Source: Caldovatus sediminis (GTDB taxonomy: Bacteria > Pseudomonadota > Alphaproteobacteria > Acetobacterales > Acetobacteraceae). From it: a stretch of 64,000 nt of DNA. The stretch lies in the NCBI RefSeq assembly GCF_014644455.1, contig NZ_BMKS01000005.1, positions 130,055 through 194,054 on the forward strand, written 5' to 3'. The notes beneath the pieces were generated by a model that had not been told where the DNA came from, did no database searches, and worked only from the letters and a program-made list of their open reading frames with translations. The position numbers were made by a program, and so were the translations under genes. Shown piece by piece: positions 55,215 through 62,223 of this stretch. Within the stretch, counting starts at the first letter, position 1, and each line of letters begins with the position of its first letter.

Positions 55215-57431
55215 GTGGCGCGGGCTGCCTGCGGGGGGCTTCGCCGCATCGCCGGCCCCGGGCCGGCGATCCCGCCGCGCGGGGCCGGGAGGCCCCGGAG
55301 CCCGGCCTCCTGCCGCGCCGGCGCCCGCCTTCTGGCGCTGCTCGCCGCCCTCGGCCTCGTCCCCGCCGTCCGCTCCGAGGAGGTGCCGGCGACCGCCTCC
55401 GACTACGGCGGCGTCGGGCTGATCGAGATGCGCAACGCCCGCTTCCGGCCCGACGGGACGCTGGAGGCGGGCACCGCGCTGCGCCGCCAGCGGCGGTTCT
55501 GGTTCGCCGGCTTCCAGGCGCTGCCCTGGCTCGAGACGACCTTCCGCGTCACCGAGCGGCTGGACGCGACACGGGGCCGCGGCACCACCTCCGACCGCGC
55601 CCTCGACCTCAAGATCCGGCTCTGGACCGAGAGCGACTGGCGGCCGGCGCTCGCGATCGGCCTGCAGGACGCGATCGGCACCGGCCTCTACGCCGGCGAG
55701 TACCTAGTGGCGTCGAAACGCTGGTGGGATCTCGACGTCACGCTCGGGATCGGCTGGGGGCGGCTCGGCACCGGGGCGGATCTCGGCAATCCGCTGACCG
55801 CACTGCACCGCGGCTTCGCCGACCGCCCGCGCAGCGTCGGCGAGGGCGGCACGGTGCGCGTGCCCGGCTTCTTCCGCGGCGAGCGCGCGGCGGTCTTCGC
55901 CGGGCTGGAATGGAGCGTGCCGCCGCTGCCCGCGCCCTGGGGCGAGCTGGCGGGGCTGCGCGCCAAGCTCGAATGGTCGGGCGACGCGCTGCGCGACGAG
56001 CGCGGCGGCTATCCGGCGCGCCTCGATCCGCGCGCGGCGGGGCGGGCGCGGACGCGGCTGAACGCCGGGCTGCAATGGTCGAACGGCTGGATGGACGCCG
56101 GGCTGCACTTCGTGCACGGCACCGACCTGCTGTTCCGCCTCTCCTTCCGTCTCGATCCCTGGCGGCCGCCGGAGGCGGAGCGGCCGCCGCCGCCGCGCAT
56201 GGCGCCGCGCCCGGTGGGCGGCGCGGGGGATGCCGGGATGGTCGCCGAGCGTGTCTTCGCGGCGCTGCGCGCGGCGGGATTCCGGCCGCTCGCCCTCGCG
56301 ATCGCGGGCGATGCGGCGCGCATCGCCGTCGAGGGCGGCCGGCACCGCACCCTGGCGCAGACCGCCGGGCGGGTGCTGCGCGCCGCGCAGCCGCACCTGC
56401 CGGCGGCGGTGGAGCGCGTGGAGATCGCCTGGTCGCTGCTCGGCGTCGAGGTCGCGCGCCTCGAGCTGCCGCGCCGCGCGCTGGAGGACGCGGCCGCCGG
56501 CCGCGGCAGCGCCGAGGAGATCTTCGCCGGCGCCCTGCTGCTGCCGGCCGGGGGCGGCGATCCCTGGCCCGGCACGGTGCCCGGGCCGGCGGTCGGACCC
56601 GACTGGGGGATCGAGCCGCAATTGCGGCTGCTGCTCGGGGACGCCTCGCGGACGGCGCGCTGGGAGGCGGCGGGCGTGGCGGGGGCGCGGCTCTCCCTGC
56701 CGGCGGGGTTCGCGCTGGCGGGCGGGGTGCGGCAGACCGTGGCGGGCGATCTCGACCGCGGCCTGCCCTCCGACAGCCGGTTGCCGCATGTGCGCAGCGA
56801 CTTCGCCCGCTACGCGCGCGAGGGCCGCACGGCGATCCCCGCGCTCTATCTCGAGCGGCTGTGGAACCCGGCGCCGGACTGGTTCGCGCGCGCCACCGCC
56901 GGCTATCTGGAGCCGATGTTCGCGGGCCTCTCCGGCGAGGTGCTGTGGCGGCCGCGGGAGTCGCCCATCGCGCTCGGGCTGGAGCTCGGCTATGTGGCGC
57001 AGCGGGCCTTCGACCAGCATTTCGGGCTGCGCCGCTACCGGGTGGCGACGGGGCACCTCTCGCTCTACGCCGACCTGCCGTGGTGGAACACCTATGCGGT
57101 GCTGCGCGCGGGGCGCTACCTCGCGGGCGACTGGGGGACGACGGTCGAGCTCGGCCGGCGCTTCGATTCGGGGATCGAGGTCGGGGCCTTCGCCACCTTC
57201 ACCAACGTGCCCTTCGACCGCTTCGGCGAGGGGAGCTTCGACAAGGGGATCTATGTCCGCATCCCGCTCGACCTGTTCGGCGTGGAGACGCGCGGGCGGG
57301 CGGAGGCGCTGATCCGGCCGGTGCAGCGCGACGGCGGCCAGCGGCTGGCGGTGGACAACCCGCTGTGGGAGGTGGCGCGCGACGGGCGGGCGGACGCGCT
57401 GCGGCGCGGCGCGGCGGGGTTCGTCCGCTGA
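55215..57431 (+). CDS. YjbH/GfcD-like outer-membrane beta-barrel protein
   Basis: 738 residues from a GTG 4 nt after the SLBB gene. A signal peptide (about 36-54) leads to SDYGGVGLIEMRNARF (62-77) and the LETTFRVTERLD strand, the recognised opening of YjbH (DUF940). Alternating amphipathic strands continue to the end, with aromatic girdle residues and FDSGIEVGAFATFTNVPFD near the C-terminus. YjbH/GfcD belongs to Yjb and group-4-capsule secretion operons, where it is thought to act in the outer membrane. Pairing with an SLBB exporter repeats that context. Confidence 0.9.
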   Translation: MARAACGGLRRIAGPGPAIPPRGAGRPRSPASCRAGARLLALLAALGLVPAVRSEEVPATASDYGGVGLIEMRNARFRPDGTLEAGTALRRQRRFWFAGFQALPWLETTFRVTERLDATRGRGTTSDRALDLKIRLWTESDWRPALAIGLQDAIGTGLYAGEYLVASKRWWDLDVTLGIGWGRLGTGADLGNPLTALHRGFADRPRSVGEGGTVRVPGFFRGERAAVFAGLEWSVPPLPAPWGELAGLRAKLEWSGDALRDERGGYPARLDPRAAGRARTRLNAGLQWSNGWMDAGLHFVHGTDLLFRLSFRLDPWRPPEAERPPPPRMAPRPVGGAGDAGMVAERVFAALRAAGFRPLALAIAGDAARIAVEGGRHRTLAQTAGRVLRAAQPHLPAAVERVEIAWSLLGVEVARLELPRRALEDAAAGRGSAEEIFAGALLLPAGGGDPWPGTVPGPAVGPDWGIEPQLRLLLGDASRTARWEAAGVAGARLSLPAGFALAGGVRQTVAGDLDRGLPSDSRLPHVRSDFARYAREGRTAIPALYLERLWNPAPDWFARATAGYLEPMFAGLSGEVLWRPRESPIALGLELGYVAQRAFDQHFGLRRYRVATGHLSLYADLPWWNTYAVLRAGRYLAGDWGTTVELGRRFDSGIEVGAFATFTNVPFDRFGEGSFDKGIYVRIPLDLFGVETRGRAEALIRPVQRDGGQRLAVDNPLWEVARDGRADALRRGAAGFVR

Positions 57432-57502
57432 GCGCGCCCGCCCGGGCGCGGCCGCCGGCCGCTTGCCCGCCCGCGCCTTCTCGGCCATAGGCCGGCGCGC
57501 CC

Positions 57503-58570
57503 ATGCTGCCCGAAGCCGTCCTTCGCCACCTGGCCTTCGCCGGGGGGCTCGCCCTGGTCTCCGCGCTCGCGGTGCGGCTGATGATCGCCTTCCCGATCCT
57601 CGACCACCCCGACGCGCGCAAGGCGCATGCCCATCCGACGCCCAAGGGCGGCGGGGTGGGGATCGTGCTGGCCTTCCTCCTCGGCATGCTGGTGCTGTTC
57701 GCGGCGGCGCGCTCGGCGCGGCTGGCCGATCCGCAGTTCCTCGGCGTGATCCTGGCCGCGGCCGCGATCGCCGCGGTGGCGCTCGCCGACGACATCCACG
57801 ACTTCCGCTTCACCGTGAAGCTGGCGGCGCAGACCGCGGCGGCGCTGGTCGCGCTCGCCAGCGGGCTCGGCCTGACGCGGCTCGCCATCCCCTATGTCGG
57901 GCCGGTGGAGCTCGGCTGGCTCGGGCCGGCGCTGACGCTGTTCTGGATCGTCGCCTGCACCAACGCGGTGAACTTCATGGACGGGCTCGACGGGCTGGTC
58001 GGCGGGACGCTGCTGATCGCCTGCGCCGTGCTCTCCGCCATCGCGGCCTTCGAGGGCGGCTGGTTCGTCTACATCGCGGCGATGTTCCTGGCCGCGGGCC
58101 TGCTCGGCTTCCTGCCCTTCAACCTGCACCCGGCGCGCATCTTCATGGGCGATGTCGGCAGCCAGTTCTGCGGCTTCGTGATCGCCGTGCTGGCGGTGGC
58201 GAGCGCCAGGTTCGACGCGGCGCAGCTCTCCTTCCTGCTGGTGCCGCTGCTGCTCTTCGGGCTGCTGTTCGACACCGGCTTCACCCTGCTGCGCCGCGCC
58301 GCGATGGGCGAGCGGCTGAGCGCGCCGCACCGGACGCACCTCTACCAGCTCGCGCAGCGGAGCGGCGTGCCGGTGCGCGCGGTGGCGGCGCTGCACTGGG
58401 GTTTCGTCGCCTTCCACGCCGGCCTCGCGGTGCTGTTCCTGCGCCTGCCGCCGTGGGCGAAGCCGCTGGTGGTGCTGCCGGCGCTGGCGGTGCAGCTGCT
58501 GTGGCTGGCTTACGTGGCGCTGCGGGTGCGGCGGGCGGGGATCGGCTGGCGGGGGGCGGCGCGGGGCTAG
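57503..58570 (+). CDS. Undecaprenyl-phosphate glycosyl-1-phosphate transferase (WecA/MraY family)
   Basis: 355 residues with about ten spans. Family motifs are ARKAHAHPTPKGGGVGIV (cytosolic loop), LADDIHDFR (catalytic DD), NAVNFMDGLDGL and FMGDVGSQFCGF, with a basic loop RTHLYQL near the end. It starts a lipid-linked oligosaccharide by adding HexNAc-1-phosphate to undecaprenyl phosphate. Being last in the rightward operon, it gives the locus a second initiating enzyme besides the PglC-like one. Its TAG stop lies inside the CTAG end of the repeat at 58567. Confidence 0.92.
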   Translation: MLPEAVLRHLAFAGGLALVSALAVRLMIAFPILDHPDARKAHAHPTPKGGGVGIVLAFLLGMLVLFAAARSARLADPQFLGVILAAAAIAAVALADDIHDFRFTVKLAAQTAAALVALASGLGLTRLAIPYVGPVELGWLGPALTLFWIVACTNAVNFMDGLDGLVGGTLLIACAVLSAIAAFEGGWFVYIAAMFLAAGLLGFLPFNLHPARIFMGDVGSQFCGFVIAVLAVASARFDAAQLSFLLVPLLLFGLLFDTGFTLLRRAAMGERLSAPHRTHLYQLAQRSGVPVRAVAALHWGFVAFHAGLAVLFLRLPPWAKPLVVLPALAVQLLWLAYVALRVRRAGIGWRGAARG

Positions 58571-58673
58571 AGCCGTCTTCGCTCGGCTGTGCTCGCTGCA
58601 ACGGCTCCCGCTCGTTGTCTGCCGAGCCGATCCACGCTCCCGGCTGTTCCCGGCCGTCCGCGATCTGCTCTAG
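58567..58673. repeat. Intergenic repeat element, copy B (complete, CTAG-bounded)
   Basis: 107 bp bounded by CTAGAGC (58567-58573) and GCTCTAG (58667-58673), an exact 7-bp inverted pair. Inside, GCTCGGC (58581-58587) pairs with GCCGAGC (58621-58627). The right half is bounded by GATC (58629-58632 and 58661-58664 region). The element fills the whole gap between two convergent genes, and both of their TAG stop codons lie within its CTAG ends. It could be a MITE/REP-like element inserted at CTAG, or a bidirectional terminator. Copies A and C share the core. Confidence 0.8.
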
Positions 58674-59386
58674 CGGGCGGCCGCGCCGGGCCCGGGCGGC
58701 GCCAGCACCTCCATCGCCAGCGGCGGCGTGTCCTCGCCGATCCACTGCACGGAGCGGAACACGGCGCCGGTGCGCGGATCGGCCCAGAAGCGGTTGGTGA
58801 ACCGGGCGTCGCCGCCGCAGCGCTCCTCGATCAGCAGGACCTCCTCCTCCGGCGCCTCGGCGCCGCGCAGGCGGCAGGTGAGCACGAGGCCGAAGCGCAT
58901 GCCGGCGGGGCCGCCGCCGGCGCGGGCGAGGTCCACGGTGCGGCGGGCGCGCCGCTCGCGTCCGACCAGGGCGCGGGGATCGTCCAGCGGGTCGGGGTCG
59001 TCGAAGCGGGTGGCGGTGACGCGCTCGGCGAGGCCGGCGGTGGCGACGACGCGCGCGCCGTCGGTCGCCACCACCACGCCGCCGACGCTGCGCCAGAGCC
59101 GGCGCTCGCCCTGCTGCTGGATCAGGAGGGCGCGGGCGCGGCGGCTGCCGAGGCGGAGCGAGAGCGCGGGTTCCTCCGCGGAGGGGGCGTCCTGCCCCGG
59201 CTCGGCGCGCCAGTCCACCGGGCGTTCCGGCTCGATGCCGTCGCGGCGCGGCAGGATCAGCTCGCCGAACGGCCAGAGCGCCGCGCGCGCCACGTCGCCC
59301 ATCGTCGTCTGGCCGCAGCCGGGCGCGAGGGCGATGGCCGCGAGCGGCAGGAGGACGGGCAACGGCGCGCGGCGGCGGCGGCGCAT
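58670..59386 (-). CDS. YjbF/GfcB-like lipoprotein
   Basis: 238 residues. A signal peptide ends in IALAPGC, a plausible lipobox. The region RRLWRSVGGVVVATDGARVVATAGLAERVTATRF is the YjbF/GfcB signature (a Trp-Arg-Ser core followed by the GR-V-T-GL strand). The C-terminal part has TNRFWADPRTGAVFRSVQWIGEDTPPLAMEVL, also typical. YjbF and GfcB are secreted accessory proteins of Yjb and group-4 capsule operons. Here the gene is separate and convergent with the operon, unlike yjbEFGH. No YjbG/GfcC-like gene is seen. Confidence 0.75.
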   Translation of the reverse strand: MRRRRRAPLPVLLPLAAIALAPGCGQTTMGDVARAALWPFGELILPRRDGIEPERPVDWRAEPGQDAPSAEEPALSLRLGSRRARALLIQQQGERRLWRSVGGVVVATDGARVVATAGLAERVTATRFDDPDPLDDPRALVGRERRARRTVDLARAGGGPAGMRFGLVLTCRLRGAEAPEEEVLLIEERCGGDARFTNRFWADPRTGAVFRSVQWIGEDTPPLAMEVLAPPGPGAAAR

Positions 59387-59475
59387 GGCCCCCGGCTAGC
59401 ACGGGCCGGCCCGGGGCGCGACGGCCGCGCCGGCGGTTCACGGCGTTTTCGCGCTGGGCGGCGGGGTCCGCGGAT

Positions 59476-59489
59476 TTGACCTGGCGCAA
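59476..59489 (+). promoter_or_regulatory. Possible FNR/FixK-like site before the CBS-BON gene
   Basis: TTGAC-CTGG-CGCAA keeps the outer TTG-N8-CAA of FNR/FixK/Crp-type half-sites, 59 nt before the ATG at 59549. The inner positions are imperfect. It is plausible because CBS-domain stress proteins are often under low-oxygen control in alphaproteobacteria. Confidence 0.3.
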
Positions 59490-59548
59490 TGCGCAATTGA
59501 GGCGGGCCGCGCAACGTCCGGCCCGCGAGACCGGAGGAGGCTCTCCCC

Positions 59549-60250
59549 ATGCAAGGCCTGCGCGCCCGCGACCTGATGACCCCGGACGTCGTCACCGTGC
59601 CCCCCGACACGCCGGTGACCGCGATCGCCCGGCTGCTCGCCGAGCGGGGCATCTCCGCGGTGCCGGTGACGGAGGCGGACGGCACGCTGCGCGGCATCGT
59701 CACCGAGGCCGACCTGATCCGCCGCCTGGCCGGGGAGGAGGACGAGCCGCCGGGCTGGCTCGGCAGCCTCTTCGCCGACCCCGAGGCGCTCGCCGACCGC
59801 TACGCGCGCACCCACGGCCTGACCGCCGACGAGGTGATGACCGAGCAGGTCGTGACCGTCGGGCCGGACGAGACCGCGCAGCGCATCGCCCACATCATGG
59901 AGGAGCGCGGCATCCGCCGCGTGGTGGTGACGGAGGGCGGGCGCCTCAGGGGCATCGTCAGCCGCGCCGACCTGCTGCACGCCCTGATCGCGCCGCCGCA
60001 GCCCGAATCGGCGGAACTGTCCGACGAGCGCATCCGGCGCGCGGTGCTGGCGGCGATGCGCCGGGAGCCCTGGGTGGACACCTTCTACACCATGGTCGAG
60101 GTGAAGGACGGGGTGGTCACCTTCCACGGCTTCCGGCGCTCGGACGCGGTGCAGCGGGCGCTGCGCGTGCTCGCCGAGAACGTGCCGGGCGTGCGCAAGG
60201 TGGAGGACCAGACGCGTCCGGTGCCGGCCTTCATCTACGTGGCGTCGTGA
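59549..60250 (+). CDS. Two CBS domains plus BON domain protein
   Basis: 233 residues. CBS1 (about 1-60, DLMTPDVVTVPPDTPV and GIVTEADLI) and CBS2 (about 91-150, EVMTEQVVTVGPDE and GIVSRADLLHAL) form a Bateman module that binds adenosyl ligands. A BON domain (about 160-225, RIRRAVLAAMRRE...GVVTFHGFRRS) closes the protein. An insert of about 30 residues (GEEDEPPGWLGSLFADPEALADRY) lies between the CBS domains, as in related alphaproteobacterial proteins. Role: likely energy or ligand sensing; the target is unknown. Its 3' end overlaps the convergent MFS gene by 16 nt. Confidence 0.9.
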   Translation: MQGLRARDLMTPDVVTVPPDTPVTAIARLLAERGISAVPVTEADGTLRGIVTEADLIRRLAGEEDEPPGWLGSLFADPEALADRYARTHGLTADEVMTEQVVTVGPDETAQRIAHIMEERGIRRVVVTEGGRLRGIVSRADLLHALIAPPQPESAELSDERIRRAVLAAMRREPWVDTFYTMVEVKDGVVTFHGFRRSDAVQRALRVLAENVPGVRKVEDQTRPVPAFIYVAS

Positions 60251-61572
60251 GGCGGCGCGGCCGCCGGTGCCGCCGCCGGTCCGGTCGTCGCCGGCGCGGC
60301 CGCCGCGTGCGGCGGCTCGCTGATCGTGGCGAGGATCGCCGCGCCGGCGCCGAGGAAGACCAGCACCGTCGCCATGCCGGCACGCTGGCTGCCGGTCGCC
60401 TCCGTCACCGCGGCCAGGGTCGCGGGGCCGAGGAAGGAGGTGATGCGGCCGGAGAGGGCGAACAGGCCGAAATGCGCGGCCTCCTCGCCCTGCGGCGAGA
60501 GGCGCGCCATCAGGGTGCGGCTCGCCGCCTGCGCGGGGCCGAAGAACAGGCCGAGCGCGAGCGCGAGGGCCCAGAAGGCGGTCTTGCCCTCGACCAGCAG
60601 CAGCGCGGCGCCGATCGTGATCAGGGAGCCGAGCGCGAGCAGGACGGTGCGGCGGGAGCCGAGCCGGTCCTCGACCAGCCCGAAGCCGGCGGCGCCGAGC
60701 CCGGCGGTGACGTTGAGCGCGATGCCGAAGACGAGGACCTCCTCGATGCCCATGCCGAAGACGCCGGCGGCGAAGATCGCGCCGAAGGCGAACAGCGTGT
60801 TCAGGCCGTCGGTGTAGAACAGTCGCGCGACCAGGAACCGGAGCAGCGTCGGGTTGCCGGGCAGGGTGCGCAGCAGCGCGGCGACGTCGCGCAGGCCGGT
60901 CCGCGCCGCCGTGCCCAGGGGGGGGCGCAGGACGCGCGGCGGATCGGGCAGCGCGAGCAGCACCGGCCAGCCGAAGCCGATCATCCAGGCGCCGACCAGC
61001 AGCGCCACGGCGCGCACGTGCTCCGCCTCGTCGCGGTCGAGGCCGAAGGGCGGAGGATCGGGCCGCACCAGCACGAACAGCGCGATGGCGAGGCAGGCGA
61101 GGCCCCCGACGTAGCCGAGGCCCCAGGCGAGGCCCGAGAGGCGTCCGATCCGCTCCGGCGTCGCGACGCGCGGCAGCATCGCGTTGTAGAACACCGTGCC
61201 GAGCTCGAACGCGACGGTGGCGACGCCGACGCAGGCGAGTGCCCACAGGGTCCACGCCGGGTCGGGCCGCGCGAACCAGACCAGCGCCGTGGCGCCGGCG
61301 GCGACGACGGTGCAGGCGAGCAGCATCAGCCGCTGCCGCCCGCCGGCGTCGGCGACCGCGCCGAGCGCGGGCGAGAGCAGCGCGATGGCGAGGCCGGCGG
61401 CGGTCTGCATCCAGCCCCACTGCGCCTGGCCGGTGACCGGATCGGGCGCGACGCCGCTGGCGAAATAGGCGGCGATGACGAAGGTCGAGACGACCGTCGG
61501 GAACGCGCTGTTGGCCCAGTCGTAGAGCGCCCAGGCCAGGGCCTTGCCCGGGGTCGCCGTGCCTGACGTCAT
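60235..61572 (-). CDS. MFS transporter, UMF1/Atg22-like
   Basis: 445 residues with 12 spans. The opening ALAWALYDWANSAFPTVVSTFVIAAYF and the later LGRLSGLAWGLGYVGGL-like segment are UMF1-family features. A charged loop of about 30 residues separates the two halves. A run of eight G (60918-60925; C8 in the coding strand) lies within codons for the central loop. The C-terminus is Ala/Pro-rich. The substrate is unknown. The start at 61572 is 45 nt from the divergent membrane-protein gene. Confidence 0.88.
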   Translation of the reverse strand: MTSGTATPGKALAWALYDWANSAFPTVVSTFVIAAYFASGVAPDPVTGQAQWGWMQTAAGLAIALLSPALGAVADAGGRQRLMLLACTVVAAGATALVWFARPDPAWTLWALACVGVATVAFELGTVFYNAMLPRVATPERIGRLSGLAWGLGYVGGLACLAIALFVLVRPDPPPFGLDRDEAEHVRAVALLVGAWMIGFGWPVLLALPDPPRVLRPPLGTAARTGLRDVAALLRTLPGNPTLLRFLVARLFYTDGLNTLFAFGAIFAAGVFGMGIEEVLVFGIALNVTAGLGAAGFGLVEDRLGSRRTVLLALGSLITIGAALLLVEGKTAFWALALALGLFFGPAQAASRTLMARLSPQGEEAAHFGLFALSGRITSFLGPATLAAVTEATGSQRAGMATVLVFLGAGAAILATISEPPHAAAAPATTGPAAAPAAAPPHDAT

Positions 61573-61617
61573 GGCGCGGCGGGGCGGGGGCGCGGAGGCG
61601 CGGGGGAGGGAGCGACC

Positions 61618-62079
61618 ATGGTGGACATCGGCCGGGGCATGGCGGCGGGCTTCGTCGCGACGATGGTGTTCTCGCTGCTCGTGCTGGCGGCGGTGGCGCT
61701 CGGACTGATGCCGCAGCTCGCCGCGGTGGCGATGTTCGGCCGCGTGCTCTGGGCGCAGGGCGCGCCGGCGGTGGCGTGGATCGCGCACTTCCTCATCGGG
61801 ACGGTGCTCTGGGGCGGGCTGTTCGCGGCCTTCTCGCCGCGCCTGCCGGGGCGCACCCACACCGCGCGCGGCATGGCGTTCGGCCTCGTCACCTGGCTGC
61901 TCGCCATGGTTGTCCTGATGCCGCTGGCCGGCGCCGGGCCGTTCGGGCTCTCGCTCGGGCCGCTGGCGCCGCCGACCACCCTGGCGTTGCACCTCGCCTT
62001 CGGCGCCGTGCTCGGCGCGACCTACAGCTGGCTGCTGGAGCGGCGCGCCCAGGAGGGGCGCGGCACGCCGGGCGGCTAG
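61618..62079 (+). CDS. Small integral membrane protein (DUF6789-like)
   Basis: 153 residues with four predicted spans (about 6-28, 45-68, 82-103, 117-140). The GRGMAAGFVATMVFSLLVL opening and the HFLIGTVLWGGLFAAFSPRLPG middle resemble small YagU/DUF6789-type membrane proteins; the family call is tentative. Short basic C-terminus. The TAG stop is part of the CTAG that opens repeat copy C. Confidence 0.65.
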   Translation: MVDIGRGMAAGFVATMVFSLLVLAAVALGLMPQLAAVAMFGRVLWAQGAPAVAWIAHFLIGTVLWGGLFAAFSPRLPGRTHTARGMAFGLVTWLLAMVVLMPLAGAGPFGLSLGPLAPPTTLALHLAFGAVLGATYSWLLERRAQEGRGTPGG

Positions 62080-62181
62080 GGCCGTTTTCGCTCGGCTGCG
62101 CCCGCTGCGCGATTCCGGCCCGCTGTTTGCCGAGCCGATCCGCGCGCCCGGGTGTTCCCGGCCGTCCGCGATCCGCCCCGG
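62076..62181. repeat. Intergenic repeat element, copy C
   Basis: 106 bp aligned end to end with copy B. It opens CTAGGGC, keeps the GCTCGGC (62090-62096) and GCCGAGC (62129-62135) arms and the GTTCCCGGCCGTCCGCGATC run, and ends in GCCCCGG where copy B has GCTCTAG. The preceding gene's stop codon again uses the CTAG. It lies between the small membrane-protein gene and the convergent glutamate dehydrogenase gene. Confidence 0.75.
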
Positions 62182-62223
62182 GCGCCCCGCCGGGCGGCGG
62201 CGGGCCGCGATGGCGCCGCCGGC

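Noticed and set aside
50618-55249. A minus-strand open frame of about 1,540 codons across the SLBB gene
   Set aside because: It runs antisense through a gene with clear Poly_export and SLBB motifs, is dominated by Arg/Ala/Gly/His, and shows no domain. It is what very GC-rich coding DNA produces in its opposite frames.
58567-62181. Repeat copies B and C as ends of one composite transposon
   Set aside because: They are in direct orientation, but the DNA between them carries ordinary genes and no transposase or recombinase.
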